A stretch of DNA of 64,000 nucleotides, from assembly GCA_002914845.1 (NCBI GenBank), contig JXTC01000045.1:875485-939484 (forward strand). The letters are read 5' to 3'. Below the pieces are notes generated by a model. It was not told the origin of the DNA. It did no database searches and worked only from the letters and a program-made list of their open reading frames with translations. The DNA is from Trema orientale (Eukaryota; Streptophyta; Magnoliopsida; Rosales; Cannabaceae). Positions 23,962 through 35,714 of the stretch are shown in pieces. Each line of letters opens with the position of its first letter. Position 1 is the stretch's first letter. The position numbers and the translations under genes were made by a program.

Positions 23962-26900
23962 ATGGCTTTCGAATCGAAACCGAAGTTATACAGTGAAGCC
24001 TTATCGCTCTCCTCTCTGTGCACGCTCTCCACGCGCCGTCTCTGCTGCTCGAACCGAAGCCATCTCTCGTTCCGCACCACCACGAACGCGAAACCCCCTC
24101 GGCTCCAGGTCTTGGCTTTTGCTGTTAAGAGAAGCCCTAAGCGTCTCAAATATGCGACTCCTCGCTTCACCAAGGTCCCTTCTCTCTCCCCCCCCCCTCA
24201 CTCAATGTATCGTCAGTCTTGTGGTTCGAGTCTTGTTTGGTTGCCGAGAAAATGGTGGAAAAATTGTGATTTCCTTTTTGTGAATCAGTTATCTGTAATA
24301 GGTAGCTCTACAGAAATTTGAAGGTCCATTCATGATTGCTCAATTACAGGACTCGTCTTTGCTAGCAGTGACGTTGTATTTTCGTAAATGTGATTCTTCC
24401 AAATATATGAACCGGTTATGGTGTTGGTGATTAACATCAACTCTATCTCAACTGATCACAGTTGTGTGCGGGTTGTGTCTCTTCTTGGAGTCGATTCGAG
24501 TTTTGTACACTTTCCTGCTTTTTTTTGGGGGAGGGGGGGGGGGGGGGTTGGGGTTGTTTTCCATTTCATGGCCAACTTTATGAGTTTCATGCAGTTCTAT
24601 TTAAATATTCACGGTGTCATTTTAATACAGAATTTTGAAATATTCGAATTTGGAGGAGGATTTTTGGTTATGGAACCGTCTGGATCGCCTGCTATTTACT
24701 AGTTTTTGTGTTAGGATTCATTGTTGAACTGGGAGATAAATGCTCAGAGTTGAGAAAATTGGTGTTTAGGTTGTTAAATTTCGTATAGTTGGTAAATTAA
24801 CTTCAGGAGGATGAATTGCTGTACGTTGAAGTTGATTCATCAGGAGCTGATAGCTGGAAACTGGAACCAGTCGTCGATCTTTTAAAAGGGGGAGCCGTTG
24901 GGGTCATTCCTACTGACACCGTGTATGTGATTCATGTTACTTTCCTGCTCTATTATAATCTTTTCATAAGCATTTACATCCTCTGCTTATATAAAGAAAT
25001 GAGCTTTTTGGACTGGAAATTGTTTTCATCTTTCTCATCTTTTGATTATTGGATGCCTTTTTTTTCCATTTAAAACAGTCCGAGGACGCAGTTGTTATCC
25101 TCCGTCTCGGTTACTAAATCTTGAGTTTCAGCCCCAATTCAAAATTGTGCAATTCGATCAATTCTTTATTTTATTCAGTTTTCAACCCTCTTAAAATTAT
25201 TTGTTTGTAGATATGCCCTGGTTTGTGATTTGAGGAACCACTCCGCCATTGAGCGACTTCGAAGGTAGATTTCATAGTAAGAAAGTTCACGAATTTTTAT
25301 GGCTGCTTGGTGTTTTATACTTTAATGCCGCTTGTGACATGGTTCCTGTGTGTTTTTGCCTTGCAGAATCAAGAACATAGAACCTCTAAAGGCAAGGAAG
25401 ATGACTTTTGATCACTTCTTCAATATGTATTTGAAAAATATGCTCCAGCATGGTACTCAACCAACCACTGGATAATACATGGTGGCGTACTTATTATCTT
25501 TCTCTAATGCCTGGTTGTGGCATAATAAGTTCTTGATTTTAATACTTTTAGTGTTGCCCTTTTTTCCTTAATGTCATCATTTAAAATTTTTCATTGTCTA
25601 TTTTAATCTTGCAGCCTCTTAGCATTTTATGCCACTCCTTTCGGGACATAAATGTATATACAACAGGGTTCCCTCGTGGTGATAGCCAAGGCCATACAAA
25701 CATATTCCGGGCTGTTAAGCATTGCTTACCTGGACCTGTAAGTGTGTTCTTTGGTTGTTCTTTTATTGGCAGTAAGAAGAAATCTAAAATATCCCCAATA
25801 GCATCTATAGCCACTGCTATAGCCTCTCTCTCAATGGCTTAGGACGTAATGTCAATTTTTGCAAAATTGATCATCTGGTTAATAGATCTCTATGGCATCA
25901 CCAACATCTTTTCAGCGTAGGATCAGTTTCTTGTTACAATTATGGTGCATTAGGTCTTTTGAAATGGAAAATAGTGTACTTAAGGCACTTATTTTTGTTG
26001 CAGTACACCTTCATCTTAACAGCCAGCAAAGAGTTACCTAAACAGTGCATAAGGTATGGGACTACAACTGCGAAATATGCATCAAGGAAAAATGTAGGTA
26101 TCCGTATGCCTGATGACGCAATATGTCAAGCAGTACTAGAGAGGATGGAGGCACCTTTGATATCTACAAGGTAGGTCTAATTTCTATATTTATCTTGTCC
26201 AATAGGAAAGAGGTTGGAGACTGGATATGCGTTGCTTCACTATCTTTGTATGTGATTACAGGGGGCTTGAAATACCAATGCTCCTATTTATTTATTCTCA
26301 TTTGCTATTATGCTTATGCTGAACACATGTCTCTTGTGTCAGTGTGAAGAACTTGAAGGAAAATGAGTGGATGCTAGATCCAGTTGTTATAGCTGATACC
26401 TACGGACCAGAGGTACGTCTGTAAATTGAAGTTTGGTTTTTGTATTGAAACTATCTAGCTAGGTTATTTTCCATTTTCAAGCAAAGTTTGTGAGTCTTGC
26501 CAACCTGTGTACTTTCTAGTATTAAATAGGTGAACTTATATTGCTCAGAGCAGCAGGAAAAGGAAAGGATAACAGAAGATATGAAAATGCTCCACGCCTG
26601 GGAAAAATAGCCAGTTTTTTATTTATTTATTTTTTTAAATTTTCACATACTGTAGATAAAGAAACTTCAAAGTTCAACAGAAAATTCAGTTTTTTCCTTT
26701 ACACAATTTTTGCGCGTCTTTTAGAATATCCATCTGTTATTTCCCATTCTTGAACCGTTAAATTACAAATAGACCTTAGACTGGGGCTTTTTATTTGTCA
26801 TTTGTTCCTCAATATAGCTCAGAAGTTGTGGATTCATAATTTTATCAGGGCTTGGATTTTGTCGTTGATGGTGGGTTGAGAGTGGCTGATCCCTCAACTG

Positions 26901-27407
26901 TAGTTGACCTGACCGTGATTCCTCCCAAAATCATACGGCAAGGAAAGGTAAACTGGGTTTGTATGAATGTTGCTGCTTACTACGCCTTTTATAGACAATG
27001 TGAAGTAGTATTCGGCGATATTGTGAACTGGGATTTTAGCCCTTATCTCAATTTAAGGGTTAAAATCTGGATGTTACCCCTTATAGACAATGTGAAGAAG
27101 ATGGATGCTTTTTAGGCCAGTGAGTCGGTGACTGGCATGGTAGTTCAATCTAGATTTTCTGAGAAAGTGCATGTTGTTGGAGCATATTTTTGCCAAAAAG
27201 GTCTCTAGGGATGAAAAATAAATTGAAATCACTAGTTAAATAGTCATGCAGCTTTGAAATCGTGAAGCATCATTTGATTAACTCCCATATCTGTTTTTGC
27301 CTGTGATCTACTCTCAGGGACCGAAATTATCATGGATGGTCGCAGAAGATGATGGTGAATTGGATGAAGAAAAGAAGAGATCATCTCCTCAGTCTCTGCA
27401 AGTTTGA
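23962..27407 (+). CDS. YrdC/Sua5-superfamily protein, YciO-like, probably plastid-targeted
   Basis: Nine exons (23962-24174, 24807-24922, 25211-25264, 25367-25391, 25615-25737, 26004-26170, 26343-26412, 26849-26947, 27318-27407) give 318 aa. Residues 1 to about 70 are S/R/T-rich with few acidic residues, like a chloroplast transit peptide. The YrdC fold follows: GVIPTDTVYALVCDLRNHSA, then KPLSILCHSF, GPYTFILTASKELPK and VGIRMPDDAICQAVLE, with STSVKNL, FVVDGGLRVADPSTVVDLT and a short acidic tail. The family makes threonylcarbamoyl-AMP for tRNA t6A. Details such as YALV instead of YGLG, no SAN motif at STSVKN, and the DGG..DPSTVVDLT ending resemble the YciO branch, whose physiological role is unclear. 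Intron 4 uses a GC donor (AAAG|GCAAGG at 25391/25392); this join restores the conserved IKNIE-KPLSIL frame. Intron 1 has a long G-run. TOM20 ends about 780 bp upstream on the same strand. Confidence 0.9.
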
Positions 27408-28256
27408 AGTTATCATCCATATTGGTGAACTGCGTGTAAGACCTGTCTCAGTGGCTGCTTGCTGTTTTGGTTAAAAATTTCTCAAAACGTACAGGGAAGA
27501 AAGGGAGATTAGTGTAAGTTGTAAGTAATATATGGTCAGTCAATATTATGACGGTTAAAAACCTGGTAGTCTAACCCCAGAAGATGTCCGCTTTCCGTTC
27601 AAGAAATATGATTCCTTCTCAATACAATTATTGAATTATCATTGCTGTTGTAAGTATTTTAGTCTCGAAGTAGGCTATATTGAAGATGATGGTTACACAG
27701 GATGAGCTGGATACTTATGTAGTTACGTTTTTGTCCTTTTATTTGAACCTATTCAATCAGGTAAGTTTCCCGACCCCTAAATTTCGACTCGTGGCATGTG
27801 CAGAGAAAGGAAATTACTACGGAAATCTTCGACTTGCACTGAAAAATCAGTCAATGGTTATCATTAGCTTAACCATTTTTGTTTTTGTTTTTGTTTTTGT
27901 TTTTTGATTTTTGGTATTTTCAAAGTGATAAACCTGTAGGCTTGTAGCTAACCAGTTTCATTGCTCAACTTAAAATCGCATGCCGGATATGGGACTTTGC
28001 CGTTGGAATTCAAGTTAGCCCAACAGATATTATCGATGTCTGAGGTTTGGTCGTTTGCATGTTATTGTCGTTTTCTTGTGTCCTTGCTTTTGTCGTTGTT
28101 TGAGATAGTTGTCGTTTCGTTCTAGAGTCGTAAGTCATTTATAAGATACATCGTAAAATATTGTCGTTATCGAAATGGTTGTATTTGTCAATTGTCATCT
28201 ATGAGAGAACAGTTTTTAAATCTGTCGTTTATGTGTACTGTATTGTTTTTACTTTT
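27408..28256. other. 3' flank of the YciO-like gene passing into GTCGTT-rich DNA
   Basis: The first few hundred bases probably hold the 3'UTR. From about 28020 the sequence is strikingly enriched in GTCGTT on the plus strand, continuing beyond the SINE to about 28820. No gene is recognised. Confidence 0.45.
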
Positions 28257-28271
28257 GGTCGTTTGTTAGAC

Positions 28272-28417
28272 TTTCTTTTTTTTCTTCTTTAAGTAGAGAT
28301 TAACTAGTGACTTTCATTTATTACAAAGAAAAGAAAATAATTCATGCATTCTGAGAGTCGAATTTCTGACCTAATACTCAATTTCTATCTCACCTCACCC
28401 ACTGAGCTAGTCTTCTT
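28272..28417 (-). repeat. tRNA-derived SINE, minus strand
   Basis: Read on the minus strand it starts GACTAGCTCAGTGGGTGAG (A box), has a degenerate B box GGTCAGAAATTCGACTC, and ends with ACTAGTTAATCTCTACTTAA and an A/G-rich tail. It is flanked by a 15-bp direct repeat with one mismatch (GGTCGTTTGTTAGAC at 28257-28271; GGTCGTTTATTAGAC at 28418-28432). Confidence 0.8.
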
Positions 28418-29163
28418 GGTCGTTTATTAGACATTATTTTTCTGCTGTTGTCTTTAACTGGGTCAATTATGATGTTAGTTGCCGACTTGTCGTGCTACTC
28501 TGGTGTCGTTAAATTTTTTAAATTGTTGTGTCATTTTCAGATTATGGTGTCGATCTTTAAGGATTTTATCGTTTTATGGCTGATAATTTTAAGAAGCGTT
28601 TTTATCTTTTGTCTTTTTTTTTTTTTTTCAATGGACGTCGTTTCACAAATATTGTAATATTTGTATTATAAAACGCATAAACGTTTCTCTTCAGTTTTCA
28701 CTTCATTTCTATGTCGTTTTTCAATGGGTTCTATTTTGATTTGTTTTGCTTCTGAAAATCGTTTCTAAACGGTTGTCGTTAATGCTCTATTGTCGTACAT
28801 CCGATATATTGTCGTTTATATATTTTCTGCGACCCACCCCCTCACACTCAGCAAGATATCTTCAGCTTTCACACCCCCCCTTATTTATTCTTTGTGGGCT
28901 GGAAGACTGGAAGGGACTGCAGTCAGTTTTAAGCATATATCATTGAAGGGATTGAGGCTTTCTGGAATGGATGGCAATGACAACGTTATCAATTAAGACC
29001 TTTTTTTTTTTTCCTTCATTTATATCCTAAAACTCAATCGACCATAAAGTCTGAGTTTTCAGGAATACTGCAGAAATAATACTTTGGGTTAAATTCAAAT
29101 CACAAAAAAAAAAGTCCAGTTGGAACAATGGATCCACCTTCTTCCCCTTTACTGAGTGGTCTT

Positions 29164-29315
29164 TTTTTTTTTTTTTTTAAGTAGAGCTTAACTAATGACC
29201 ACCACTTACTACAAATTAAAGGAAAATGGCACACACACACTATCAAGATTTGAACCCCTGACCACCTCAAACACACACAACCCTCAAACTTGGACCAACT
29301 GAGCTAACCCCTTTC
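29164..29315 (-). repeat. tRNA-derived SINE, minus strand
   Basis: On the minus strand: A box GGTTAGCTCAGTTGGT, B box GGTCAGGGGTTCAAATC, a CA/TG-rich linker, then TTTGTAGTAAGTGGTGGTC and TTAGTTAAGCTCTACTTAA with an A tail. It is flanked by a perfect 12-bp duplication CTGAGTGGTCTT (29152-29163 and 29316-29327). It is the best-preserved copy of this family here and defines the partial copy at 1-200. Confidence 0.88.
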
Positions 29316-29927
29316 CTGAGTGGTCTTATTCATGATTCATCTCATAGTTATGGGCATCGCTTCCAATGCTATGTGGGGATAGCATTTGCGGGCAACAAAG
29401 GCAAAAGAAACTTTAACAAACAAAAATAAAGAAACTCCCTGGTTGATAATGTCAGTCAAATTTAAGAGAGAGAGAGAGAGAAGAAACTCCCTGGTTTATA
29501 GTGTCAGTCAAATTAAAAGGAGAGAGAACACTGTAATATGTTCCAATTTTTACTGTGAAGTAAAAAACTATAAAAATCTTTATGTAATTATGCAAAACAA
29601 TAAATTACAGCTAGGTCGGCGGATGGCAGTTAATGGGTTATGTGAACATCTTTAAAGGAGCAGTTATGAGACTGGCAACAAAGGTTGGTTTGGTAGTTGT
29701 CCCCCTGAGTTTTATGGTATAGCTATTCAACTTAAAAACCATACACAACCCTTTCAAAAAAAAAAAACATACACAACACTGCAACATTAAATGTCCACTT
29801 GGACTACACTGTTTTCTGTTTTTTTTTTTTTGTTCTTTGGTTATTACTAAAACCCAACATCTTTCTTGCTTTCTTCTTCCTAGATTTTGTTTTTAAATAT
29901 GATCTTCTAGCTTAGCTACTCTCTTCA

Positions 29928-32900
29928 ATGGGTTCACTCAAGCTTCTACTTCTACTTCTGTATACGTATGCTGCGGTAATATTGTTGCATGTACTAAACT
30001 CAGTTGAGTCTACTGTCCTCATTCGTTTTGGTCAAACTCCGCCGCCGAGGTCAAGGTACTCCTATGCAGTTTTCCGATACTCATTTGAGACTCTGGATGG
30101 TTCAAATGCGTGCCTAAACAATACCTGTTCCATACACTGCCAGGTACTGTTCTTGCCTTGACTCTTGTTGTTGTGGTCTTTTAGTTCCTTTATGCTTGCT
30201 TTAAGAAGCCATTAACTACTATGTCAAAATGTTAGAATGGTTCTCGACTTTAAATGCAGATAGATTTTTTAAGTGTTTTGCTCATGACGAGTTTAACAAT
30301 GTAGGTAGTTCTAAGCATTTATGATGTTAAATTTGGAAGGAATTCTTTTACATTCTTCTGATGTGCAATTTGAAATCTTCGAAGGGAAATATAGACTTGA
30401 AATTCTTTGATGTAGCAATGCTGTTACATATAGCGGACTACAATATTAAATTTATGTATATGAACAGCTTGATGGCCAGGCGTTGAGCACCTGTCCCGCT
30501 AAAGTTCTGGTACTGAAGAATTTGGCTGTGAACCGTGACCATAAATTCCTTCTTAATGTCACAACCTGGAATGGCGACACGAACTCGTCAGCTTATTCTT
30601 GGTTCATTGGTGAGCATTTTCGATCCTTACTGGAGAAACCATTTCTGTTTTTCTTTGCTGTAGATGGCTTGCCCTGGTCTTTGATGGAAGATCCTGATTT
30701 GAGTTCATTTTTAGTAATCAGTAAACGTTCTACAAGTCTTCTACTATGAAATCTTACTCTTTTGTTGCTACTTATATAATAGATACGATACCACCAACTG
30801 CAACAATTTCCACCAAACAGAACTATACCAATGCTAAAAGAATAGCCATTGATGTCAAATTCAGCGAACCTTGCACTGGACGGGGTGGCTTCAAGTGTGT
30901 GAACTCGTCAGACTGTGATGTAACTGTTATTTGGAAACTTGTCTCCCCAGAATATGCAGTTTGTTATCATTCCGGAAAAAGTTCATAGCAAACTTCATGC
31001 TCAATGCAAACTTTTTTTCTTTTGTAGGTCATAATAAAAGGTCCAGCTCACATAAACCCAACTTCCTTGCGCATTATTAAGCCTGCCACTCATTACAAGC
31101 TTGACGTAGTTTTTTCCATGAAAAGCACTGTTGGACGTGTGGTAATTGGAATAGCAGATAATATTTGTGCAGATCAGGCAGGAAATAACTTTACAAGAAC
31201 AAATGGTTCCTCTATAATCATTCACTTTGGTGAGTCTTAGTCTTACCTTTTTACTTTAATTGTAATATGATCTCATTTTGATCATCAACATTTTCTGAAA
31301 TGTTAATAACTTTCATAGATAGAGGGCCAGTGCTGGTGGATTTCTGGACAGCTGTTCCATCCTATGAGCTGGTGATCAATGGGGTCCCAAGAACTGTCCT
31401 GGCAACTAACAAAATAGAAGACTTGAAAATCTTCTTGGACTTCAACATTCCCGTAGGAAATACTACAGAACAGATTCTAAATGCATTACGAGTGAACGGG
31501 GGTAGCTTAGTACATATTAATGGTACAAATCAAGGGAACCGTCGATTTGCATTTGAAGTAAGCAACAAACTTCTTTCTGTATGTTCATTCCTTTTAGTTA
31601 AGTAGTTTACTTTTTGGATGGAACTTGTACAATAAAGCACTATGAATTTTGATTTTGTAGCTCAACGTTACAGCAAGAACTGAAATCATCACAGTTGAAC
31701 TGCAATCCCATTTAATAATTGGCAGAACAGGAACTCCAGTCTCACCTGCTCCCTCAATCACATTTGTATATGGTATGCCGTTCCCTAATTTGCTGCTTCA
31801 CAAATTTTTCTGCTGGAAAATTTTTCGGTAGCTTCGTGGAACTTATTGCTTTTATTTTTTTCAGATTTAATGGAGCCTGGTGTAAGGCTAAGTACCAACT
31901 CTCCAAATGTTACAAAGGAGCCCCACATCAATATAATAGTTGAGTTTACAAAGCCAGTTTTTGGGTTTGAAGTTTCCATGGTAAAGGTGACTGGGGGTAA
32001 AATAACAGGGTAAGTGCTCCTGGTGTCTCTTGAACTACTGATACAATTATATGCTTGATAGTAGTCACGTCATACTAGCCTGCAATAACATGTATAGACT
32101 ATATAAACCGCGACTAATGTCAAAATGTTCTATTTTTCTTCATGTAGGTTGAAGGAACTTTCAAAAGCTCTGTACTCGATGAATGTCCTGGCAGCAGCCC
32201 ATAATATCGTGTCAGTTAGCATTCCTGCGGGGAAAGTAAACGATATTTCAGGAAATCTAAATTTGGAGTCAAATAAACTTGAAGTGAAGCATTGTATGAA
32301 TATTGCTTCTTCCTCCTTTTTCATCCTCAATGTTTTAGTTCCATTTTGTGTCGCAGAATTGTATTAGCTCATCTGTCCAGAAATTAAACTTGCAGAAGCA
32401 TGAGTATCAGTTCCTTATTTGTATGCATGTTCATTCATATACATACGTGAGTGTACATTTGCATATTACAGAAACAGATGGACAAGTAGGTGGTTGTTAT
32501 GTTTGTACAAAAACTAATTCCTTTCTGGCGACAGATTCAATCCCTCCTCTATCAATCGCACTACACTCTTTTGTGACTGCGGGAATATTGGCAACATCAT
32601 TTGCAACGGCCGTTCTTTCACTTTCATTTGCTAATCTTGGAGCAATAGACACTCTAGCTTCCGGGAGTACCAATATTGTTGATATTGACCCCTCAAAGAA
32701 TCTTCATGTAAGTTTTGAAGTACTCAGCAGCATTGAAATACATGTGACTTTTTCTTTGTATTGACTCGGATTTTGAAATCGATACACCTTTTCTTATTAA
32801 GATTCTATATAAAGTCTAATAAATCTTCATGCAGGGTATGGTTGGACATCTTCAAGTGTTTGTCCTCTCAGACTGGCACTCAGTTAACCAACCGATTGAG

Positions 32901-35039
32901 TATTCTGAGACTGCTAAAGGTCTAAGGTGGCTTATACCTCATCAAAAACTTCCATGGAAAAAGGATAGTGCTTCAGTCTGGCCCAATCATGTTTACTTGG
33001 CAGAAGAGGAGCTAGCTATGAAACTCAGCTGCATTCCAGAAGGATGGCCTTTAAATAAGAAAACCAGTGATGCAACTGACTCTTGCTTGACAAATATTTC
33101 TTGTGCACGACTAAAAGACATTGAACCGAAGCCTGGTTGGCTTTATGGGCAACATAACGTCAGCATTAAAAAGGCACCTTATGGACTAGCTCTTGATTCC
33201 AAAGAATATTTCATTTATTTCTTGGTGAGTATCTACTTTGTGCAGTCAGTGTTTGCGTTTGAATGAGAATTTTTTTTTACAGTTGGAATAATTTGTCTTG
33301 TAGAGAGGAGAGCCACTGTCTGCTAGAGACGTCGTCAAGAAAATGGAGAATTACAAAGGGTAGTTACAATTACTTGGTCTTTAAAGCTTGGAAACTATAA
33401 TACATTTGACAGAGAACTATAAGTATCAGTAATATCCTGAAGTAACAAAGAGAGGAGCTCATTTATGCTTTCTGACAGCTTTTAAAAGATTTCTGAGGTT
33501 CTTATCCTAACAGGTGGCAGGACTTGGAGATGAACTTGTTCTGGCTTGGGGTGGGAGGAGGCAGTCTAGTTATAGCGCATGTTCTCTTGTTACTTTTCCT
33601 AAAATGGAGAACAAGAACACCAATACATGGGATACTCTCAGTCCCCCGATTTGAGCTTTTTCTTCTGATTCTAATGCTACCTTGCATCTCTCAGTCATCA
33701 GCATTTGTAATACGAGGTAAGCACTTTAGTTTGTTCTTTCCAAATTCCGGTCGAATTTAATTGTCAGTTGAAAGTTTCATGAATTTTAAAACTACTCTAA
33801 ATGGCAGGTGGTACAACCGGGGGAATAATCACAGGAGCTCTGTTGCTAGCAATCCCTGCGGCCTTTATTTTATCAATTATCATTTTTCTCATTATTGCAG
33901 TATTCTCAGGAAGTTTAGTTCAGTACAAGGAAGTTAAGCATGTTGCCAGTACAGAACCATGGTATGCAAAGCTGTGGTTCTTCTTTACAACCAAGACCAT
34001 CAAAGGAAAGTGGTTTTACAGAGAAGGGCTTCCTTCATCTTTCGTTTCACGTTTTGGAATTCTCTTTGAGAGTCTGAAAGGTCCTCCATTGTTTGTCTTT
34101 GTCGATCAAAATGACTCAAACACCACACATAAATGGAGTGGAAGTGGCCATAACGGGACTGGGAGAATACGAGCCGTAAGCTCAGATGACAGCAACGAAG
34201 AAAATGAAATTCCGTTGCCAAGAAGACTTTTGGGCTGCGCTAGATCTTCATATTTAGTCATCGATATTTTAAGAAGGGTCAGTCTAGGAATCATTGCTGG
34301 AGCTTACTCCTCAAAGAAATTAAGCCAAAGTATCTTTGCACTGACAATCACACTGGTACAGTTTATGTATCTATTTATACTCAAACCATTTATTAGCAAG
34401 GGAGTGCACCTGGTTGAAAGTGTCTCTCTCCTGTGTGAGATAGGTCTTTTCAGTATATCTATCAGTATGACTAGCATAAATCCTATGGAAGCAGAAAAGT
34501 TGGGATATGTCATGCTGGCTTTCCTCTTCATTACTTTTGTTACTCAGATTATACATGAGTGGTACACACTCATAAGTTCTTTGTTAAGACTATCACATCC
34601 TCAGAAAAATTCTCTAAAGCTTGGATTGAAATTTGCTGCTAAAGGTCTTGTCCTTCCTTTCCTTTCGAGGAAACACTGGTCTGGAGTCACACCGAGCTCT
34701 AAAACAGGCCTACGTCATGGCCTTCCTCTCAGTCCAGAAACCGAGTTGAGAAGAAGAGACCGGAAACCACCATTCATTGACCCAATTGTTTCCATGACTG
34801 CAACAGTAGTACCTGCCCTCAGTCCTGGCTCACCAATCCCAGGTGTTACTCAAAGGATAGATTCCATGACTGTGGAGAGAAATGTTAGTTGGCAGAGAAC
34901 AGGGGAAGGAAAACAGCCAAAGGGACTTGAATTAGAATCAAAGAGTGAGATGAAGAAATTAAGAGCGTTGGCAAGGGCTAGTTTCTCAGGAGACTCAAAT
35001 GTTAAGGAAGCTAGCACCAGCTACACATATAGGGAGTGA
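29928..35039 (+). CDS. large plant multi-pass membrane protein with Ig-like ectodomain, function unknown
   Basis: Thirteen exons (29928-30143, 30468-30609, 30783-30919, 31028-31229, 31319-31557, 31661-31772, 31865-32009, 32148-32293, 32535-32707, 32835-33224, 33304-33359, 33514-33716, 33808-35039) join in phase to give 1130 aa. Residues 1-28 are a signal peptide (MGSLKLLLLLLYTYAAVILL). Up to about residue 445 lies a large, cysteine-containing ectodomain with many N-x-S/T sites. It shows at least two segments like bacterial Ig-like (Big-type) modules: DTIPPTATIS...VKFSEPCTG and EPHINIIVEFTKPVFGFEV. Hydrophobic helices follow at about 449-478, 660-684, 697-715, 724-752 and at least three more near 845-925, so it is multi-pass. 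The final 120 residues are basic, S/P-rich and probably cytosolic. I recognise it as a conserved plant protein but not a named family; some databases describe relatives as polycystin-like, which I cannot verify. A receptor or channel role is speculation. Confidence 0.85.
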
Positions 35040-35714
35040 TCGTTGTCTTATAGATCCTCCGTCTTCAACCCTCTACTTAAAGATCGAATATTAATGCATA
35101 AAACTATAAAATTCCCCGAAGTTTCTGCAGAGTACATAATTCTTTCTCGTCCGAAATAAAAAGCAATTTTTTTTTTTTTCCCACAATGCAGTTATAACGT
35201 CATACTCGTACATACATACCTGTGAATCTCAATGTTGCTTCATAGTGCAGTTAAATTTAGATACATTCTCTTCTCATTCGCATTGTCATCTCCAACAACA
35301 ATAACCGAACTAATATGTTTGAAACAGAAGTAGACTAGTTAAGATTCAAATGAATAAACGTCTGAAAGGCTTGCTGAAAGTTTTATTGTATTGGAAATCA
35401 TGGAATCTAACAGTATGAATATCTGAGGAAAAGTTCAGAACTGATCCAGCAAACCCTTCTAAGTCCCCAATAGCTCTTATTTGATACCAAATACACGAAT
35501 ATATGGAATAAGAAAGAAAGGTCTAGAAGCTACTCATCTACTATTACATCACTAAAGCTCATCATTAAGCCAAGGGTAAAAATACTGTACATTCTCATGA
35601 TTCAGTACCTCCATCTAAGACTCAAAACAGAGCACTTACAGAAAGAAAAAAAGACGAGAAAGAATTACACAGTAATATTCACCATTGCCATGAGATTCAT
35701 CACTAACAAATCCA
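35040..35714. other. convergent 3' flanks
   Basis: Between two tail-to-tail stop codons (35039 plus, 35715 minus). It probably contains both 3'UTRs. No other feature is recognised. Confidence 0.5.
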
